A DNA stretch of 64,000 nt from Rhodanobacteraceae bacterium (GTDB lineage Bacteria > Pseudomonadota > Gammaproteobacteria > Xanthomonadales > Rhodanobacteraceae), in the NCBI GenBank assembly GCA_004299705.1, contig SCQS01000023.1, positions 62,001 to 126,000 on the forward strand, given 5' to 3'. Made by a program: the position numbers and the translations under genes. The notes below the pieces were generated by a model that did not search any database, was not told the origin of the DNA, and was given only the letters and a program-made list of their open reading frames with translations. Of the stretch, positions 36,891 to 45,661 are shown piece after piece; position 1 is the stretch's first letter, and every line of letters starts with the position of its first letter.

Positions 36891-38378
36891 AAGACCCCGC
36901 ACCGCCTGCGCCACCGCGCGGAACAGCGCACGTCCCTTGTTCATCGTCTCCTCGTACTCGGCGGCAGGGTCGGAGTCGTAGACGATGCCGGCGCCGGCCT
37001 GCACGTGCAGGCGACCATTCTGGATCACGGCGGTGCGGATCGCGATGGCGGTGTCGGCGTCGCCCCACCAGCCGATCCAGCCGATCGCGCCGGAATAGAC
37101 GTTGCGCTTGAAGGGTTCCTGTTCCTGGATGACTTCGATCGCGCGGATCTTCGGCGCGCCGGACACGGTGCCCGCGGGGAACGTCGCGCGCAGCACGTCC
37201 ATGTAGCTCAGGCCCGGCTTCAGCGTGCCTTGCACTTCGGAGACGATGTGCATCACGTGCGAGTAGCGTTCGATGGCGAACGAATCGCTGACTTCCACGC
37301 TTCCGGTTTCACTGATGCGGCCGATGTCGTTGCGGCCGAGGTCGATCAGCATCAGGTGTTCGGCGCGCTCCTTGGGATCGGCCAGCAATTCCTTTTCCAG
37401 CGCGGCGTCCTGTTCCGGCGTTGCGCCGCGCCTGCGGGTGCCGGCCAGCGGGCGCACGATGACCTTGCCCTGCTTCAATTTGTCATGTTTCAGGCGGGCG
37501 AGGATTTCCGGCGACGAACCGACGATCTGGGTTTCGCCCAGGTCGAAGAAATACATGTAAGGCGACGGGTTCAGCGCGCGCAACGCGCGGTACACGTCCA
37601 CCGGCCTTGCGTTGAAACCGATGCTCAGGCGTTGCGAAGGCACCACCTGGAACACATCGCCGGCGCGGATGTACTCCTTGCAGCGCTCCACCATGGCCTC
37701 GAAGGCTTCCTGGGTAAACGACGATTTGAAATCGCGCTCGTCCAGCGCCGCGCCATGGGTGGGCTGTGGATACGCGGCGCCGCCCTGGCGCAGGTGATGC
37801 GCCAGCGCATCGAGGCGCCGCTGCGCGCGTGCGTACGCGTGCGGCCGCGAAGGATCGGCATGCACGATCAGGTACAAGCGCCCCTTGAGGTTGTCGAACA
37901 CCGCGACTTCCTCGGCCAGCATCAGCAGGATGTCGGGCGTGCCGAGCTCATCGGCGCGATCCCAGCTCGCCAGCCGCGATTCGACATAGCCGACGGTTTC
38001 GAAACCGAAGTAACCCACCAGTCCGCCGGTGAACGCCGGCAGGTCGGGCAAATGTGGCACGCGATACTGCGTGCGCAGTTTTTCGACTTCCGCCAGCGGA
38101 TCGGCGACCTCACGCGTTTCGACCACCGCGCCGTCTTCGATCACGCTGAGCGTGTGTGCGCGAAAACTGAAGACGCGCCGTGCCGGCAGGCCTATGATCG
38201 AATAGCGTCCCCAGTTCGCGCCGCCCTCGACCGATTCCAGCAGGAAGGTGTACGGGCCGTCGGCGAGTTTCAGGTACACCGACAACGGCGTGTCGAGGTC
38301 GGACAGCACCTCGCGCACCAGCGGGATGCGGTTGTGGCCCTCGCGGGCGAGCGCATCAAATTGGATTTGGTCGATCAC
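36888..38378 (-). CDS. trpE: Anthranilate synthase component I
   Basis: Chorismate-using subunit of anthranilate synthase, 496 residues. The N-terminal regulatory part has the tryptophan-feedback motif LLES near residue 49. The chorismate-binding domain shows [46 protein letters not shown] and [10 protein letters not shown]. The GTG start at 38378 follows AGGAACC at good spacing; the upstream ATG-started frame adds a Cys-rich non-family leader. It is separated from trpGDC by about 2.3 kb of opposite-strand genes. Confidence 0.96.
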   Translation of the reverse strand: MIDQIQFDALAREGHNRIPLVREVLSDLDTPLSVYLKLADGPYTFLLESVEGGANWGRYSIIGLPARRVFSFRAHTLSVIEDGAVVETREVADPLAEVEKLRTQYRVPHLPDLPAFTGGLVGYFGFETVGYVESRLASWDRADELGTPDILLMLAEEVAVFDNLKGRLYLIVHADPSRPHAYARAQRRLDALAHHLRQGGAAYPQPTHGAALDERDFKSSFTQEAFEAMVERCKEYIRAGDVFQVVPSQRLSIGFNARPVDVYRALRALNPSPYMYFFDLGETQIVGSSPEILARLKHDKLKQGKVIVRPLAGTRRRGATPEQDAALEKELLADPKERAEHLMLIDLGRNDIGRISETGSVEVSDSFAIERYSHVMHIVSEVQGTLKPGLSYMDVLRATFPAGTVSGAPKIRAIEVIQEQEPFKRNVYSGAIGWIGWWGDADTAIAIRTAVIQNGRLHVQAGAGIVYDSDPAAEYEETMNKGRALFRAVAQAVRGL

Positions 38379-38472
38379 GGTGCGGTTCCTTGGAAGATCG
38401 CAGATTTTGCAGTAGCGCCGCGCGCAAGTGAAGCGCACGCCAAGCGACTGGAAAACATGGGTATCTCAACGT

Positions 38473-38580
38473 GCTGAAAAGCAAATCAGTCCGCAAATGA
38501 ACGCGAAGAACGCAAATGCCGGGGATCCCACATCGCCTGAAGAACTATTCGCGTTCATTTGCGTTTATTTGCGGACAACC
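38473..38580. repeat. rptF inverted repeat (CGCGTTCATTTGCG type), copy 1
   Basis: TCCGCAAATGAACGCGAAG and its inverted partner CGCGTTCATTTGCG...TTTGCGGAC flank about 30 bases between trpE and the pdsS-like gene. A single copy with the flanking TTTTGCTTTTCA recurs at 42079-42130. Confidence 0.7.
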
Positions 38581-38585
38581 CTGCT

Positions 38586-40589
38586 TTACTGGTCTTCAGC
38601 GTGTCGCATCCCGCGCAGGCTCATTTCGAACACCACGCCCGCTGCCTCGTTGCGACCAACGGCCCGACCCTGGTGCAGTTCCGCCACTAGTCGCACCACG
38701 TACAGGCCGAGTCCCAGGTGCGGCGCGCCGGCCTTGGCACCGGTACCACGCACGCTGACCAGCGAGTCGAACAACTGGCCCTGCATCGAGTCGGGCAAGT
38801 GCGGACCCTTGTTGGCAACCAGGATGTGCGCTTCGCCCTCGTCGCCGATTTCCAGCGTGATGCGGATCCAGCCCTCGGGCGCGGTGAACGACAGCGCGTT
38901 GTCGAACAGTTTGTCCAGCGCCTGTGCGATCAATTCGGGCGCGCCGTACAAGGGTACCGGCCGATCCGGGATGTCGCATTCCAGCCGGCGCGGCGCCGCC
39001 AGCGGGCGATAGGCTTCGGCGCAGCCGCGCACCACCTGCGCGAGATCCATGTCCTCGCCGTCCGCCGACGCCATCGCGCGCTCCATGCGGCTGGCCTCGC
39101 TCATCGCGCGCACGATGGTGCCGATGCGCGCGGTGCCGTCGCGCGCGCGCGCAAGGTAGGACACCGCCTCACGGGGCAGGTCGGCGTGCTCTAGGTTTTC
39201 CAGCGACGAACGCACGATCGCCAGCGGCGTGTTGAGTTCATGCGACAGGTTGGAGGCGAGCTTGCGCAGGTATTCGGTGTAGGTGCCGACCGATTCCAGC
39301 AGGCGCGACAGGCTGCGTGCCAGGTCGCCCAGTTCGTCGCGATCGTCCACCAGCGGCAACCTGGCCAGTTCCAAACCTTCGTGATGCTGCGCATGCTCGG
39401 CCGCGTCGCGCAGCCGGCCAATGCGCACCGACAACCAGGTCGCGAAGGCGAACAGCACCGCACCCGCGATCAACAGCACCGCGATGCTGGCCAGCATCAA
39501 GCCCAGCAGTGCGCGATTGGTCAGCAGCGGCAGCGCCTGGCTGGACTGCTCCAGCACCAGCGCGCCGCGATTCTGCCCGCGCACGTCCAGCGGCACCGCC
39601 ACCGTCAGCACCACGCTGCCGGGCGTGTCGCCACCGCGCCAGATGGCGGTGGCCTGCCCGTCCAACGCTTGCAGCACGTCGGGTTCGGACAGCCGCGGGA
39701 TGTTGCGTGGCAAGTGCTGGCGCTGGTCCAGCGACGGCACCACCAGCAGGTCGGACAGCACCCGCTGCAGCCACGGGAAGCGGCTGTGTTTGGGTTTGTG
39801 CTTCTCCAACATGCTGCCACCCTCGCCGATCACCCAGCCATCAGCGCTGAGCAAGCGCACGCGCACGCCGCTGGGCGCGAGCTGGGTGAGGTCGTTCGAC
39901 AGCGCCGGCGACAGGCTGAGCAGCGGCCGCAGTTCCGGCTTGCCGCCGTCGAAACGGTTTGGCGCATCGGCGTCGAACACGCCGATGCCAAGTTGGTCCG
40001 GCGCCTGCGCGCGCGGAATCCGCAACTCGATGTGGTAGCTCTTGCCGGCGTCCTGCCACTGGCCGCTGATCTGGTCCGGCAGGCCGTGCTGCTTCAATCC
40101 CAGCGGGCGCGCCAGCACCGCCCCCGAACTGGCGCTGGCCAGCAGGTAACTTCGCTGGCGATTGCCGCGTTCCAACTGCAGCAACACGTGGTCGGATTCG
40201 ATCGCCGCGGCATCGTAGGCATTCACCCGCGTATGTGTGGCATCGGCCACGTCGATACGCATGTACAGCCACGCCGAATCGGCGGCCAACTGCACGTCCA
40301 CCCCCGGCCAGGGATGCTGGGTCCAGCGCGCCAACGACTTCCAGTCCGAAGGGTTGCCGTCGATGATGATCGGCTGGGTGACGTTCTGAACATACCAGCC
40401 CTGTTCGGCGTGAGGCAGTTCCGCGCCCACCGCGACCAGCCCGCGATCCAGCGCGAACGCGATCGCCAGCAACGCCTGTTCCTGGCTGTTGCGCAGCAGT
40501 TGCTCCATCTGCCGCACATACAGCCAACCCGCCCACGGCAACGCCAGCGTGGACAGTGCAACCAGCAGCAGTTTGCGGCGGAGGGTCAT
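38586..40589 (-). CDS. PdsS-like sensor histidine kinase (dedicated-sortase-system type)
   Basis: Membrane kinase of 667 residues. An N-terminal helix (KLLLVALSTLALPWAGWLYV) precedes a long periplasmic domain of about 330 residues that resembles a carbohydrate-binding/CBM9-like fold (IIIDGNPSDWKSLARWTQHP). A second membrane helix (LGLMLASIAVLLIAGAVLFA), a HAMP segment, H-box NLSHELNTPLAIV and ATP boxes LFDNALSF and GLGLYVVRL follow. The long sensor and the regulator upstream match the TIGR03785/03787 pair, from memory. No sortase gene is in the window, so the output here is unknown. Confidence 0.82.
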   Translation of the reverse strand: MTLRRKLLLVALSTLALPWAGWLYVRQMEQLLRNSQEQALLAIAFALDRGLVAVGAELPHAEQGWYVQNVTQPIIIDGNPSDWKSLARWTQHPWPGVDVQLAADSAWLYMRIDVADATHTRVNAYDAAAIESDHVLLQLERGNRQRSYLLASASSGAVLARPLGLKQHGLPDQISGQWQDAGKSYHIELRIPRAQAPDQLGIGVFDADAPNRFDGGKPELRPLLSLSPALSNDLTQLAPSGVRVRLLSADGWVIGEGGSMLEKHKPKHSRFPWLQRVLSDLLVVPSLDQRQHLPRNIPRLSEPDVLQALDGQATAIWRGGDTPGSVVLTVAVPLDVRGQNRGALVLEQSSQALPLLTNRALLGLMLASIAVLLIAGAVLFAFATWLSVRIGRLRDAAEHAQHHEGLELARLPLVDDRDELGDLARSLSRLLESVGTYTEYLRKLASNLSHELNTPLAIVRSSLENLEHADLPREAVSYLARARDGTARIGTIVRAMSEASRMERAMASADGEDMDLAQVVRGCAEAYRPLAAPRRLECDIPDRPVPLYGAPELIAQALDKLFDNALSFTAPEGWIRITLEIGDEGEAHILVANKGPHLPDSMQGQLFDSLVSVRGTGAKAGAPHLGLGLYVVRLVAELHQGRAVGRNEAAGVVFEMSLRGMRHAEDQ

Positions 40590-40626
40590 TCGAGACAGAG
40601 CACCATGCCAATCACACCATCATGCC

Positions 40627-40818
40627 GTCATTCCGGACGCCGCGCAGCGGTGATCCGGACTGCGAAGGCAGGATGCCGAAGCGAACATCGGCGGAGCCGA
40701 TGGCCCGCAGGGCGAGCCGCGGATGCGGCGAGTAATCCATTTTGGTCGTCATCGAAACGCGAGATACAAAAAATGGATTCCGGGTTCCGCCCCTTACAGG
40801 GCGGCCCCGGAATGACGA
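40627..40818. repeat. rptD repeat (GTCATTCCGGA ... CCGGAATGACGA), copy 1
   Basis: A 190-base element with inverted termini GTCATTCCGGAC/CCCGGAATGACG and internal GATCCGG and GGATTCCGGGTTCCGCCC. It lies between the kinase and regulator genes. Other copies lie at 60488 and 63453. Confidence 0.75.
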
Positions 40819-40858
40819 CGAAGATTGGAATGCCCTCGCGAACTCAGGATTCCTGGCT

Positions 40859-41548
40859 TCACGGCTTCCAGCGATACCCCACCCCATGCACCGTCTCGAT
40901 CGCGTCGAACGCGTGATCGACGGCCAGGAATTTCTTGCGGATGCGCTTGATGTGCGAGGTGATGGTGGCGTCATCCACCACCAGTTCGGCATCGCGCATC
41001 AACTGATCGCGGTTCTTCACGTGGCCGGGGAATCGCACCAGCGTGTGCACCATCCAGAACTCGGTCACGGTCAACGGCACTTCGACATCATTCCAGGTCA
41101 CGCGCATGCGTTCGGCTTCCAGTTTCAGCGGGCCGTGCTCGACCACCGTTTCGGCGGCGGTGGGCGCCTTCTGCGATTCCGCGCGCCGGAACAGCGCGCC
41201 GATGCGCGCCGCGAGCTGGTGGAAACTGATGTCCTTGGAAAGGTAATCGTCGGCGCCCAGGCGCAGGCCCGAGATCACGTCGAAATCGGAATCGCGCGCG
41301 GTCAGGAAGATAATGGGCAGGGTGGCCGAGCGCGCGCGCAGCTCACGGCACAGGTCGAAGCCGCCTTCCGGCTCGTCGCCCAGACCAATGTCAATGATGA
41401 CCAGTTCCGGCATGCGGTTGGCGAATGCGCCCGAAGCCTCGCCGCGCGAGGCAAACCCGCGCACGTCGTAGCCGATGCGCGACAGCGCCTCGACGTAGTT
41501 GGCACGGATGGATGGTTCATCCTCGACGATGGCGATGGCGCGGGCCAT
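40859..41548 (-). CDS. PdsR-like response regulator
   Basis: OmpR-family regulator of 229 residues. The receiver has ED at 10-11 and Asp53 in LVIIDIGLGDEPEGGFD, an unusual insertion after the Asp that is characteristic of the PdsR (TIGR03787) group as I recall it. Lys in DDYLSKDIS replaces the common KPF context. The winged helix ends ETVHGVGYRWKP. Start MARAIAIVEDEPSIR at 41548. It is upstream of the kinase gene, with a 190-base repeat between them. Confidence 0.85.
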   Translation of the reverse strand: MARAIAIVEDEPSIRANYVEALSRIGYDVRGFASRGEASGAFANRMPELVIIDIGLGDEPEGGFDLCRELRARSATLPIIFLTARDSDFDVISGLRLGADDYLSKDISFHQLAARIGALFRRAESQKAPTAAETVVEHGPLKLEAERMRVTWNDVEVPLTVTEFWMVHTLVRFPGHVKNRDQLMRDAELVVDDATITSHIKRIRKKFLAVDHAFDAIETVHGVGYRWKP

Positions 41549-41707
41549 GCGGTTTTCTCCCAAGACGTGGCCCACCCTGGAGCCGCAGAGCGCGAGCCTG
41601 CGGCATACCGGCACGTTGCGCAAGCCCGGCCGGACACGTTGCCCGCGTTTTGCCACAAATCGCCCGCGCGCCGCCCTTGACCCGCCCCGCCGCCGGCGCG
41701 CGCGGAT

Positions 41708-41910
41708 CGCCTAATGACAGCCGTCGGTACTCCTGCCGTGGATGTCGACTGTGGAATACCCCCGCGCTGGCGCCAGAGACGCGACCGGCAACTGACACCG
41801 GAAGGTGTCCAGCGCGGTGGACCACCACAAGAAGGCTGTCCCCCTCCAGCCTTCCGTTTCGATCCTCTCCTGGTCGGCCGCGGTTCCGGTGCGCAAGCAC
41901 CGGGGCCGTT
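41708..41910 (+). ncRNA. Candidate structured RNA, unknown family
   Basis: Gene-free segment with strong plus-strand pairing. A 9-bp helix CCGCGCTGG (41762-41770) pairs with CCAGCGCGG (41809-41817) and encloses hairpin ACACC-GGAA-GGTGT (41795-41808). An 8-bp hairpin GAAGGCTG/CAGCCTTC has a C-rich loop (41831-41854). Hairpin CCGGTGC-GCAA-GCACCGG (41886-41903) sits inside CGGCC/GGCCG. Two loops are GNRA tetraloops only on this strand. No coding frame, promoter or known RNA signature was recognised. The T-run after it (41922-41927) belongs to the adjoining rptA copy, not to a terminator. Confidence 0.4.
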
Positions 41911-41921
41911 GGTCTTGGGCG

Positions 41922-42040
41922 TTTTTTGTGCGTTCATCCCTGAACGCCGCTTCGATCGGCGCTCTGCGAGCACCAGGATCACCGCACTCCGCCAGTCCAG
42001 AGCGTCCATCCATGGACTGACTTCTCACAACAGCCGCTTC
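41922..42040. repeat. rptA dispersed two-palindrome repeat, copy 3
   Basis: T-run, then GCGTTCA-TCCC-TGAACGC (41930-41947), then GTCCATCCATGGAC followed by TGACTTCTCACAACAGCCGC. With the candidate RNA and rptF it accounts for the 591-base gap between the pdsR-like gene and rpe. Confidence 0.7.
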
Positions 42041-42078
42041 GATCGCGGCATTCATGGCACGCTTCGGGACAGTTCGTG

Positions 42079-42130
42079 CCGTGCTTTCATTTGCGTTGAT
42101 TCGCGTTCATTTGCGGACTGTTTTGCTTTT
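42079..42130. repeat. rptF repeat, copy 2
   Basis: CATTTGCGTTGATTCGCGTT ... GCGGACTGTTTTGCTTTTCA closely matches the reverse complement of 38473-38518. It lies just downstream of the rpe stop. Confidence 0.65.
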
Positions 42131-42139
42131 CAACAGGAT

Positions 42140-42808
42140 TCAACCGACCACACTGCGCATCGCGGCAATCGTCTTCTTGTAATCGCCGCTGCCGAAGATG
42201 GCCGAACCGGCGACGAAGGCATCGGCACCTGCACGCGCGATGTCGCCGATGTTGTCGGTCTTGACGCCACCATCGACTTCCAGATGGATCGGCCGCCCGC
42301 TGCGGTCGATGATTTCGCGCGCGCGTTTCAACTTTTCCAGTGCCGACGGGATGAACGACTGCCCACCGAAACCGGGGTTGACCGACATCACCAGCACGAT
42401 GTCGAGCTTGTCGAGCACGTAATCCAGCCAATCGAGCGGCGTTGCAGGATTGAACACCAGGCCAGCCTTGCAGCCGTGCTCGCGGATCAGCGACAACGTG
42501 CGATCCACGTGGCGTGTGGCTTCGGGATGGAAGCTGATCGAAGTGGCGCCGGCCTTGGCGAAGTCCGGCACGATGCGATCCACCGGCTCGACCATCAGGT
42601 GCACGTCCATCGGCACGGTGATGCCGTAATCACGCAGCGCCTTCAGCACCATCGGCCCGATCGTGAGGTTGGGCACGTAGTGGTTGTCCATCACGTCGAA
42701 GTGGATCCAGTCGGCGCCGGCGTCGATCACGGCATCGACTTCCGCGCCCAGCTTGGCGAAGTTGGCGGAGAGGATGGAGGGGGCGATGATGCAGGGCTGC
42801 TTGGCCAT
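42140..42808 (-). CDS. rpe: Ribulose-phosphate 3-epimerase
   Basis: Interconverts ribulose 5-phosphate and xylulose 5-phosphate. It has 222 residues with [12 protein letters not shown], the metal/catalytic segment [37 protein letters not shown] and [12 protein letters not shown]. Start [13 protein letters not shown] at 42808 has AAAGGAA upstream. The longer frame running into the djlA region is not real. rpe close to trpE is conserved in Xanthomonadales. Confidence 0.97.
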   Translation of the reverse strand: MAKQPCIIAPSILSANFAKLGAEVDAVIDAGADWIHFDVMDNHYVPNLTIGPMVLKALRDYGITVPMDVHLMVEPVDRIVPDFAKAGATSISFHPEATRHVDRTLSLIREHGCKAGLVFNPATPLDWLDYVLDKLDIVLVMSVNPGFGGQSFIPSALEKLKRAREIIDRSGRPIHLEVDGGVKTDNIGDIARAGADAFVAGSAIFGSGDYKKTIAAMRSVVG

Positions 42809-42819
42809 GGATTTCCTTT

Positions 42820-42889
42820 GTAGGAGCCGGCCTGCCGGCGACCTCGATGGAGGGGACGACAAGCCTGTCGCGCGCAGGCGCGCTCCTAC
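42820..42889. repeat. rptB REP doublet, copy 2
   Basis: TGTAGGAGCCGGCCTGCCGG ... GCGCGCAGGCGCGCTCCTAC. The inverted end supplies the djlA stop codon (TAG, complement of 42886-42888). Confidence 0.75.
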
Positions 42890-43698
42890 CTGAAGCCCCG
42901 CTCGGATTGTATGCGCTCCCACGCCGCATTGATTTCGCTGGCGCGCGCTTCGGCGCGGCGGCGCAGGTCTTCGGGCATGTTGCCCAACCGGTCGGGATGG
43001 TACTCGCTGATCAGCTTGCGGTAGGCACGCTTGATGGTGCGCTCGTCGGCGTCGTGCGTCACGCCCAGCACCGTGTAAGGGTCGGGGCCGTTGCTGCGCG
43101 GTGCCGGCCGATAGCCCTGCTGCGAATACGCGCCGGCGTGCGCCCAGTCGCCCGCGCGCGGCCCTGCGCTCCAGGCAAAACCCTTCATCGCCAGCAACGC
43201 GACCAACTGGATTTCGTTGATGCGCAGCGAGAACGCCACGCGCTTCAACACCTGCAATTTGTCGTCGGTCAGCGGACCGTCGGCCAGCGCCACGTCGCAC
43301 AGCATGTCCAGGAACGGCATCACCGAGCTGCGCCGCGGCATGCACCATGCGCGCAGGTCGACCAGCGCCCGCGCCAGGTCGAATCCGGGGGCCTTGCCCT
43401 TGTTGAACGCGTCGATCGCGCGTCGGCGCCACAGCGCGTCCAGCTCCAGCCGCGTCATCAGCTTCTCGACGACGGCAACCTCGGTTTCGGAAACCCGGCC
43501 GTCGCTCTTGGCCAGCGCCCCCATCACCGCGAACAGCGGTTCGACGTAACCGTCCTTGCCGCCGGTGTGGGTAAGGCCCGCCAGCAGGCCACTGTCGAGC
43601 AGCACATGCCCGATCACCAGCCCGATCAGTGCGCCACCGAAATCGTGCGTCACCACCAAGCCGATCACGAACCCGATCAGCTTGCCCCAGATCCTCAT
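42886..43698 (-). CDS. djlA: DjlA-type membrane-anchored J-domain co-chaperone
   Basis: DnaK co-chaperone of 270 residues (E. coli DjlA has 271). A glycine-rich transmembrane segment ([20 protein letters not shown]) is followed by a TerB-like helical domain. The C-terminal J-domain reads [20 protein letters not shown] with the essential HPD in EYHPDRLG. The ATG overlaps the cytochrome c stop by four bases. The stop codon lies in an rptB element. Confidence 0.93.
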   Translation of the reverse strand: MRIWGKLIGFVIGLVVTHDFGGALIGLVIGHVLLDSGLLAGLTHTGGKDGYVEPLFAVMGALAKSDGRVSETEVAVVEKLMTRLELDALWRRRAIDAFNKGKAPGFDLARALVDLRAWCMPRRSSVMPFLDMLCDVALADGPLTDDKLQVLKRVAFSLRINEIQLVALLAMKGFAWSAGPRAGDWAHAGAYSQQGYRPAPRSNGPDPYTVLGVTHDADERTIKRAYRKLISEYHPDRLGNMPEDLRRRAEARASEINAAWERIQSERGFR

Positions 43699-44030
43699 GG
43701 AGCGTCCGCCTGTTTCGGCTTGCAGGGCGATTGTGCCGAGAACCAGTGCGCCAGCGCCTGCATGTCCTGCTCGGTCAACGGGCCGGCCGCCGCGCGCATC
43801 ACCGGCACCTTGCGTTCGCCGTTGCGGTACTCATGCAGCGCCTGCAGGAGATATTGATACGGCTGCCCCGCGAGATTGGGCGCGCCCGGGATGCGGGCGT
43901 GGCCATCCTCGCCATGGCAGGCCGCGCACAGCCCGAGTTGCGGGGGCGGCGTCGGCGATTCGGTGGCCGCCTGCGCGAGCACGCAGGGCGCCAGCGCGAG
44001 CAGCGGAGCGATCCAAGGCAGTTTACGCAT
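43695..44030 (-). CDS. Class I cytochrome c
   Basis: Small periplasmic c-type cytochrome of 111 residues. The signal peptide is [20 protein letters not shown], the heme site CAACH is near residue 35, and the likely axial Met is in [16 protein letters not shown]. The C-terminal helix reads [13 protein letters not shown]. The layout fits the cytochrome c4/c553 subfamily. It is upstream of, and overlaps, djlA. Its oxidase or reductase partner is not evident. Confidence 0.9.
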   Translation of the reverse strand: MRKLPWIAPLLALAPCVLAQAATESPTPPPQLGLCAACHGEDGHARIPGAPNLAGQPYQYLLQALHEYRNGERKVPVMRAAAGPLTEQDMQALAHWFSAQSPCKPKQADAP

Positions 44031-44074
44031 CCACCAAGTTTATCAGCGCCACCGCCGGCATCGGCACGCATCGC

Positions 44075-44080
44075 TACAAT
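44075..44080 (+). promoter_or_regulatory. Possible -10 box of purC
   Basis: TACAAT ends 29 bases before the GTG start, the same distance as at thiG. No clear -35 is seen. Confidence 0.35.
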
Positions 44081-44109
44081 GCGCGTTTAATCGACCACGG
44101 AGCGTCGTC

Positions 44110-45006
44110 GTGCCCACCACCCTGCTCGAATCCGATCTGCCCGGCCTCGAACTTCTGCACCGCGGCAAGGTGCGCGACGTGTACGCGCTGCCGAACGACC
44201 GACTGCTGATCGTTGCGAGTGACCGGCTTTCCGCCTTCGACGTGGTGCTGCCCGACCCGATCCCTGGCAAGGGCGAGATGCTCACGCAAATCTCGAACTT
44301 CTGGTTCGGCAAGACCGCGCACCTGGTTCCCAACCATCTGACCGGCACGCCCGTGGCCGAAGTGCTGCCGAAGGGGGTCGACGCGAAGTTGTACGCCAAA
44401 CGCGCGGTGGTGGTGAAGCGCCTGAAACCGGTGCCGGTCGAGGCGATCGCGCGCGGTTATCTGATCGGTTCGGGCTGGAAGGATTACCAGAAGAGCGGAT
44501 CGTTGTGCGGCATCCAGTTGCCCGCCGGGCTCAAGCAGGCACAGCAATTGCCCGAGGCGATCTTCACGCCCTCGACCAAGGCGCCCAAGGGCACCCACGA
44601 CGAGAACATCGGCTTCGATGAAGTGGTGAAGCTGGTCGGCGCCGACCTCGCGGCACAGGTGCGCGACGCCACGCTGGCGATCTACAGGTTCGCCGCCACG
44701 TACGCGCGCGAGCGCAGCATCCTGATCGCCGACACCAAGTTCGAGTTCGGAACCGATGCCGCGGGCAAGCTGTACGTGATGGACGAAATGCTCACCCCCG
44801 ATTCCTCGCGCTTCTGGCCGGCCGAGCAGTACCGCACCGGCATCAGCCCGCCGTCCTACGACAAGCAGTTCGTGCGCGATTACCTGGAAACGCTCGACTG
44901 GAACAAGCGCGCGCCCGGCCCGAAGCTGCCGCGTGAAGTCATAACCGGAACCGCCGCGAAATACGCCGAGGCGCTGAAGAAGCTTGCGGGCATCGTGCTG
45001 GACTGA
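44110..45006 (+). CDS. purC: Phosphoribosylaminoimidazole-succinocarboxamide synthase
   Basis: SAICAR synthetase, an ATP-dependent step of purine synthesis. It has 298 residues and belongs to the longer yeast-like class. Segments visible are [56 protein letters not shown] and [20 protein letters not shown]. The GTG start (44110, [15 protein letters not shown]) is the only start that avoids running into the divergent cytochrome gene. Confidence 0.95.
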   Translation: MPTTLLESDLPGLELLHRGKVRDVYALPNDRLLIVASDRLSAFDVVLPDPIPGKGEMLTQISNFWFGKTAHLVPNHLTGTPVAEVLPKGVDAKLYAKRAVVVKRLKPVPVEAIARGYLIGSGWKDYQKSGSLCGIQLPAGLKQAQQLPEAIFTPSTKAPKGTHDENIGFDEVVKLVGADLAAQVRDATLAIYRFAATYARERSILIADTKFEFGTDAAGKLYVMDEMLTPDSSRFWPAEQYRTGISPPSYDKQFVRDYLETLDWNKRAPGPKLPREVITGTAAKYAEALKKLAGIVLD

Positions 45007-45102
45007 AGGCTGGGCCTGCCCGACGAGCATCCGCGTGCAGTGCTTCGACTTCACGCGCTGCGCGCGCTACGCTCGGCGCGAACGGCTTGAGATGAGCCCG
45101 CC

Positions 45103-45567
45103 ATGCGCAGCATCAACGATTGGTTCGGCAGCTACGCCGCCGACCACCAGAATCCGACCAACCGCGCGATCCACTGGGTGTGCGTGCCGACCATCATGTG
45201 GGCGGTGATTGCGGCGCTGTGGGCGATTCCGTCGATCTCGGCTTGGACCCGTCCCGGCCTGTGGTCGGTACTTGCCATGCTCGCGGCCTACCTGTTCTAC
45301 CACCGCCTGTCGCACAACCTCGGCTACGCAATGGCAATCGTGTTTGCCGTGAGTTATGCGATCGCATGGGCGCTGTACGGCGCGCTCGGGCCGCGCGGCC
45401 TGCTGATCCTGGCCGCGGTGCTGTTCGTGCTGGCGTGGATCGGGCAATTCATCGGGCACGCGATCGAAGGCCGCCGCCCCGCGTTCCTCACCAACATCGT
45501 GCAACTGCTGATCGGTCCGGCGTGGCTGATGGGCAAGCTGATGCGCAGGCTGGGCATCGCGTATTGA
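45103..45567 (+). CDS. Mpo1-like (DUF962) membrane protein
   Basis: Integral membrane protein of 154 residues with about four helices. Conserved histidines appear in DHQNPTNRAIHWVCVP and FIGHAIEGRRPAF. The family (DUF962/YGL010w) includes yeast Mpo1, a dioxygenase that alpha-oxidises 2-hydroxy fatty acids. Start MRSINDWFGSYAADHQ is typical. Its TGA stop overlaps the first base of the 25-base inverted repeat that follows. Confidence 0.85.
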   Translation: MRSINDWFGSYAADHQNPTNRAIHWVCVPTIMWAVIAALWAIPSISAWTRPGLWSVLAMLAAYLFYHRLSHNLGYAMAIVFAVSYAIAWALYGALGPRGLLILAAVLFVLAWIGQFIGHAIEGRRPAFLTNIVQLLIGPAWLMGKLMRRLGIAY

Positions 45568-45650
45568 AAACCGGGGTCAGAGTGCACTTTTCACTTGGAA
45601 CCCCAGTCCGGCCAATCCCCTCCGAAAAAGTGCACTCTGACCCCGGTTTT
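45567..45650. repeat. rptE perfect inverted repeat (GGGGTCAGAGTGCAC type)
   Basis: Two 25-base arms (45567-45591 and 45626-45650) are perfect inverted copies around a 34-base spacer. The core is GGGGTCAGAGTGCACTTTT. It lies between convergent genes and overlaps the stop of the Mpo1-like gene. Such arms resemble REP sequences mobilised by REP-associated tyrosine transposases; no such transposase is in the window. Confidence 0.8.
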
Positions 45651-45661
45651 CCCTTTCCGGC

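Noticed and set aside
40627-40818. rptD repeats as miniature inverted-repeat transposons with target duplications
   Set aside because: The inverted termini are clear, but I could not see convincing direct target duplications at the three copies.
41708-41910. Retron msr/msd, group II intron, RNase P, tmRNA or SRP RNA
   Set aside because: No reverse-transcriptase gene is adjacent, and the conserved cores of RNase P, tmRNA, SRP and intron domain V are absent.
41922-41927. T6 run as a terminator of the candidate structured RNA
   Set aside because: The T-run is 14 bases beyond the last helix, and the same T-run precedes the palindrome in other rptA copies, so it belongs to the repeat.
41714-42823. 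Plus-strand open frame across the candidate RNA and rpe
   Set aside because: It runs antisense to rpe and through an rptA repeat; no start context and no recognisable domain.
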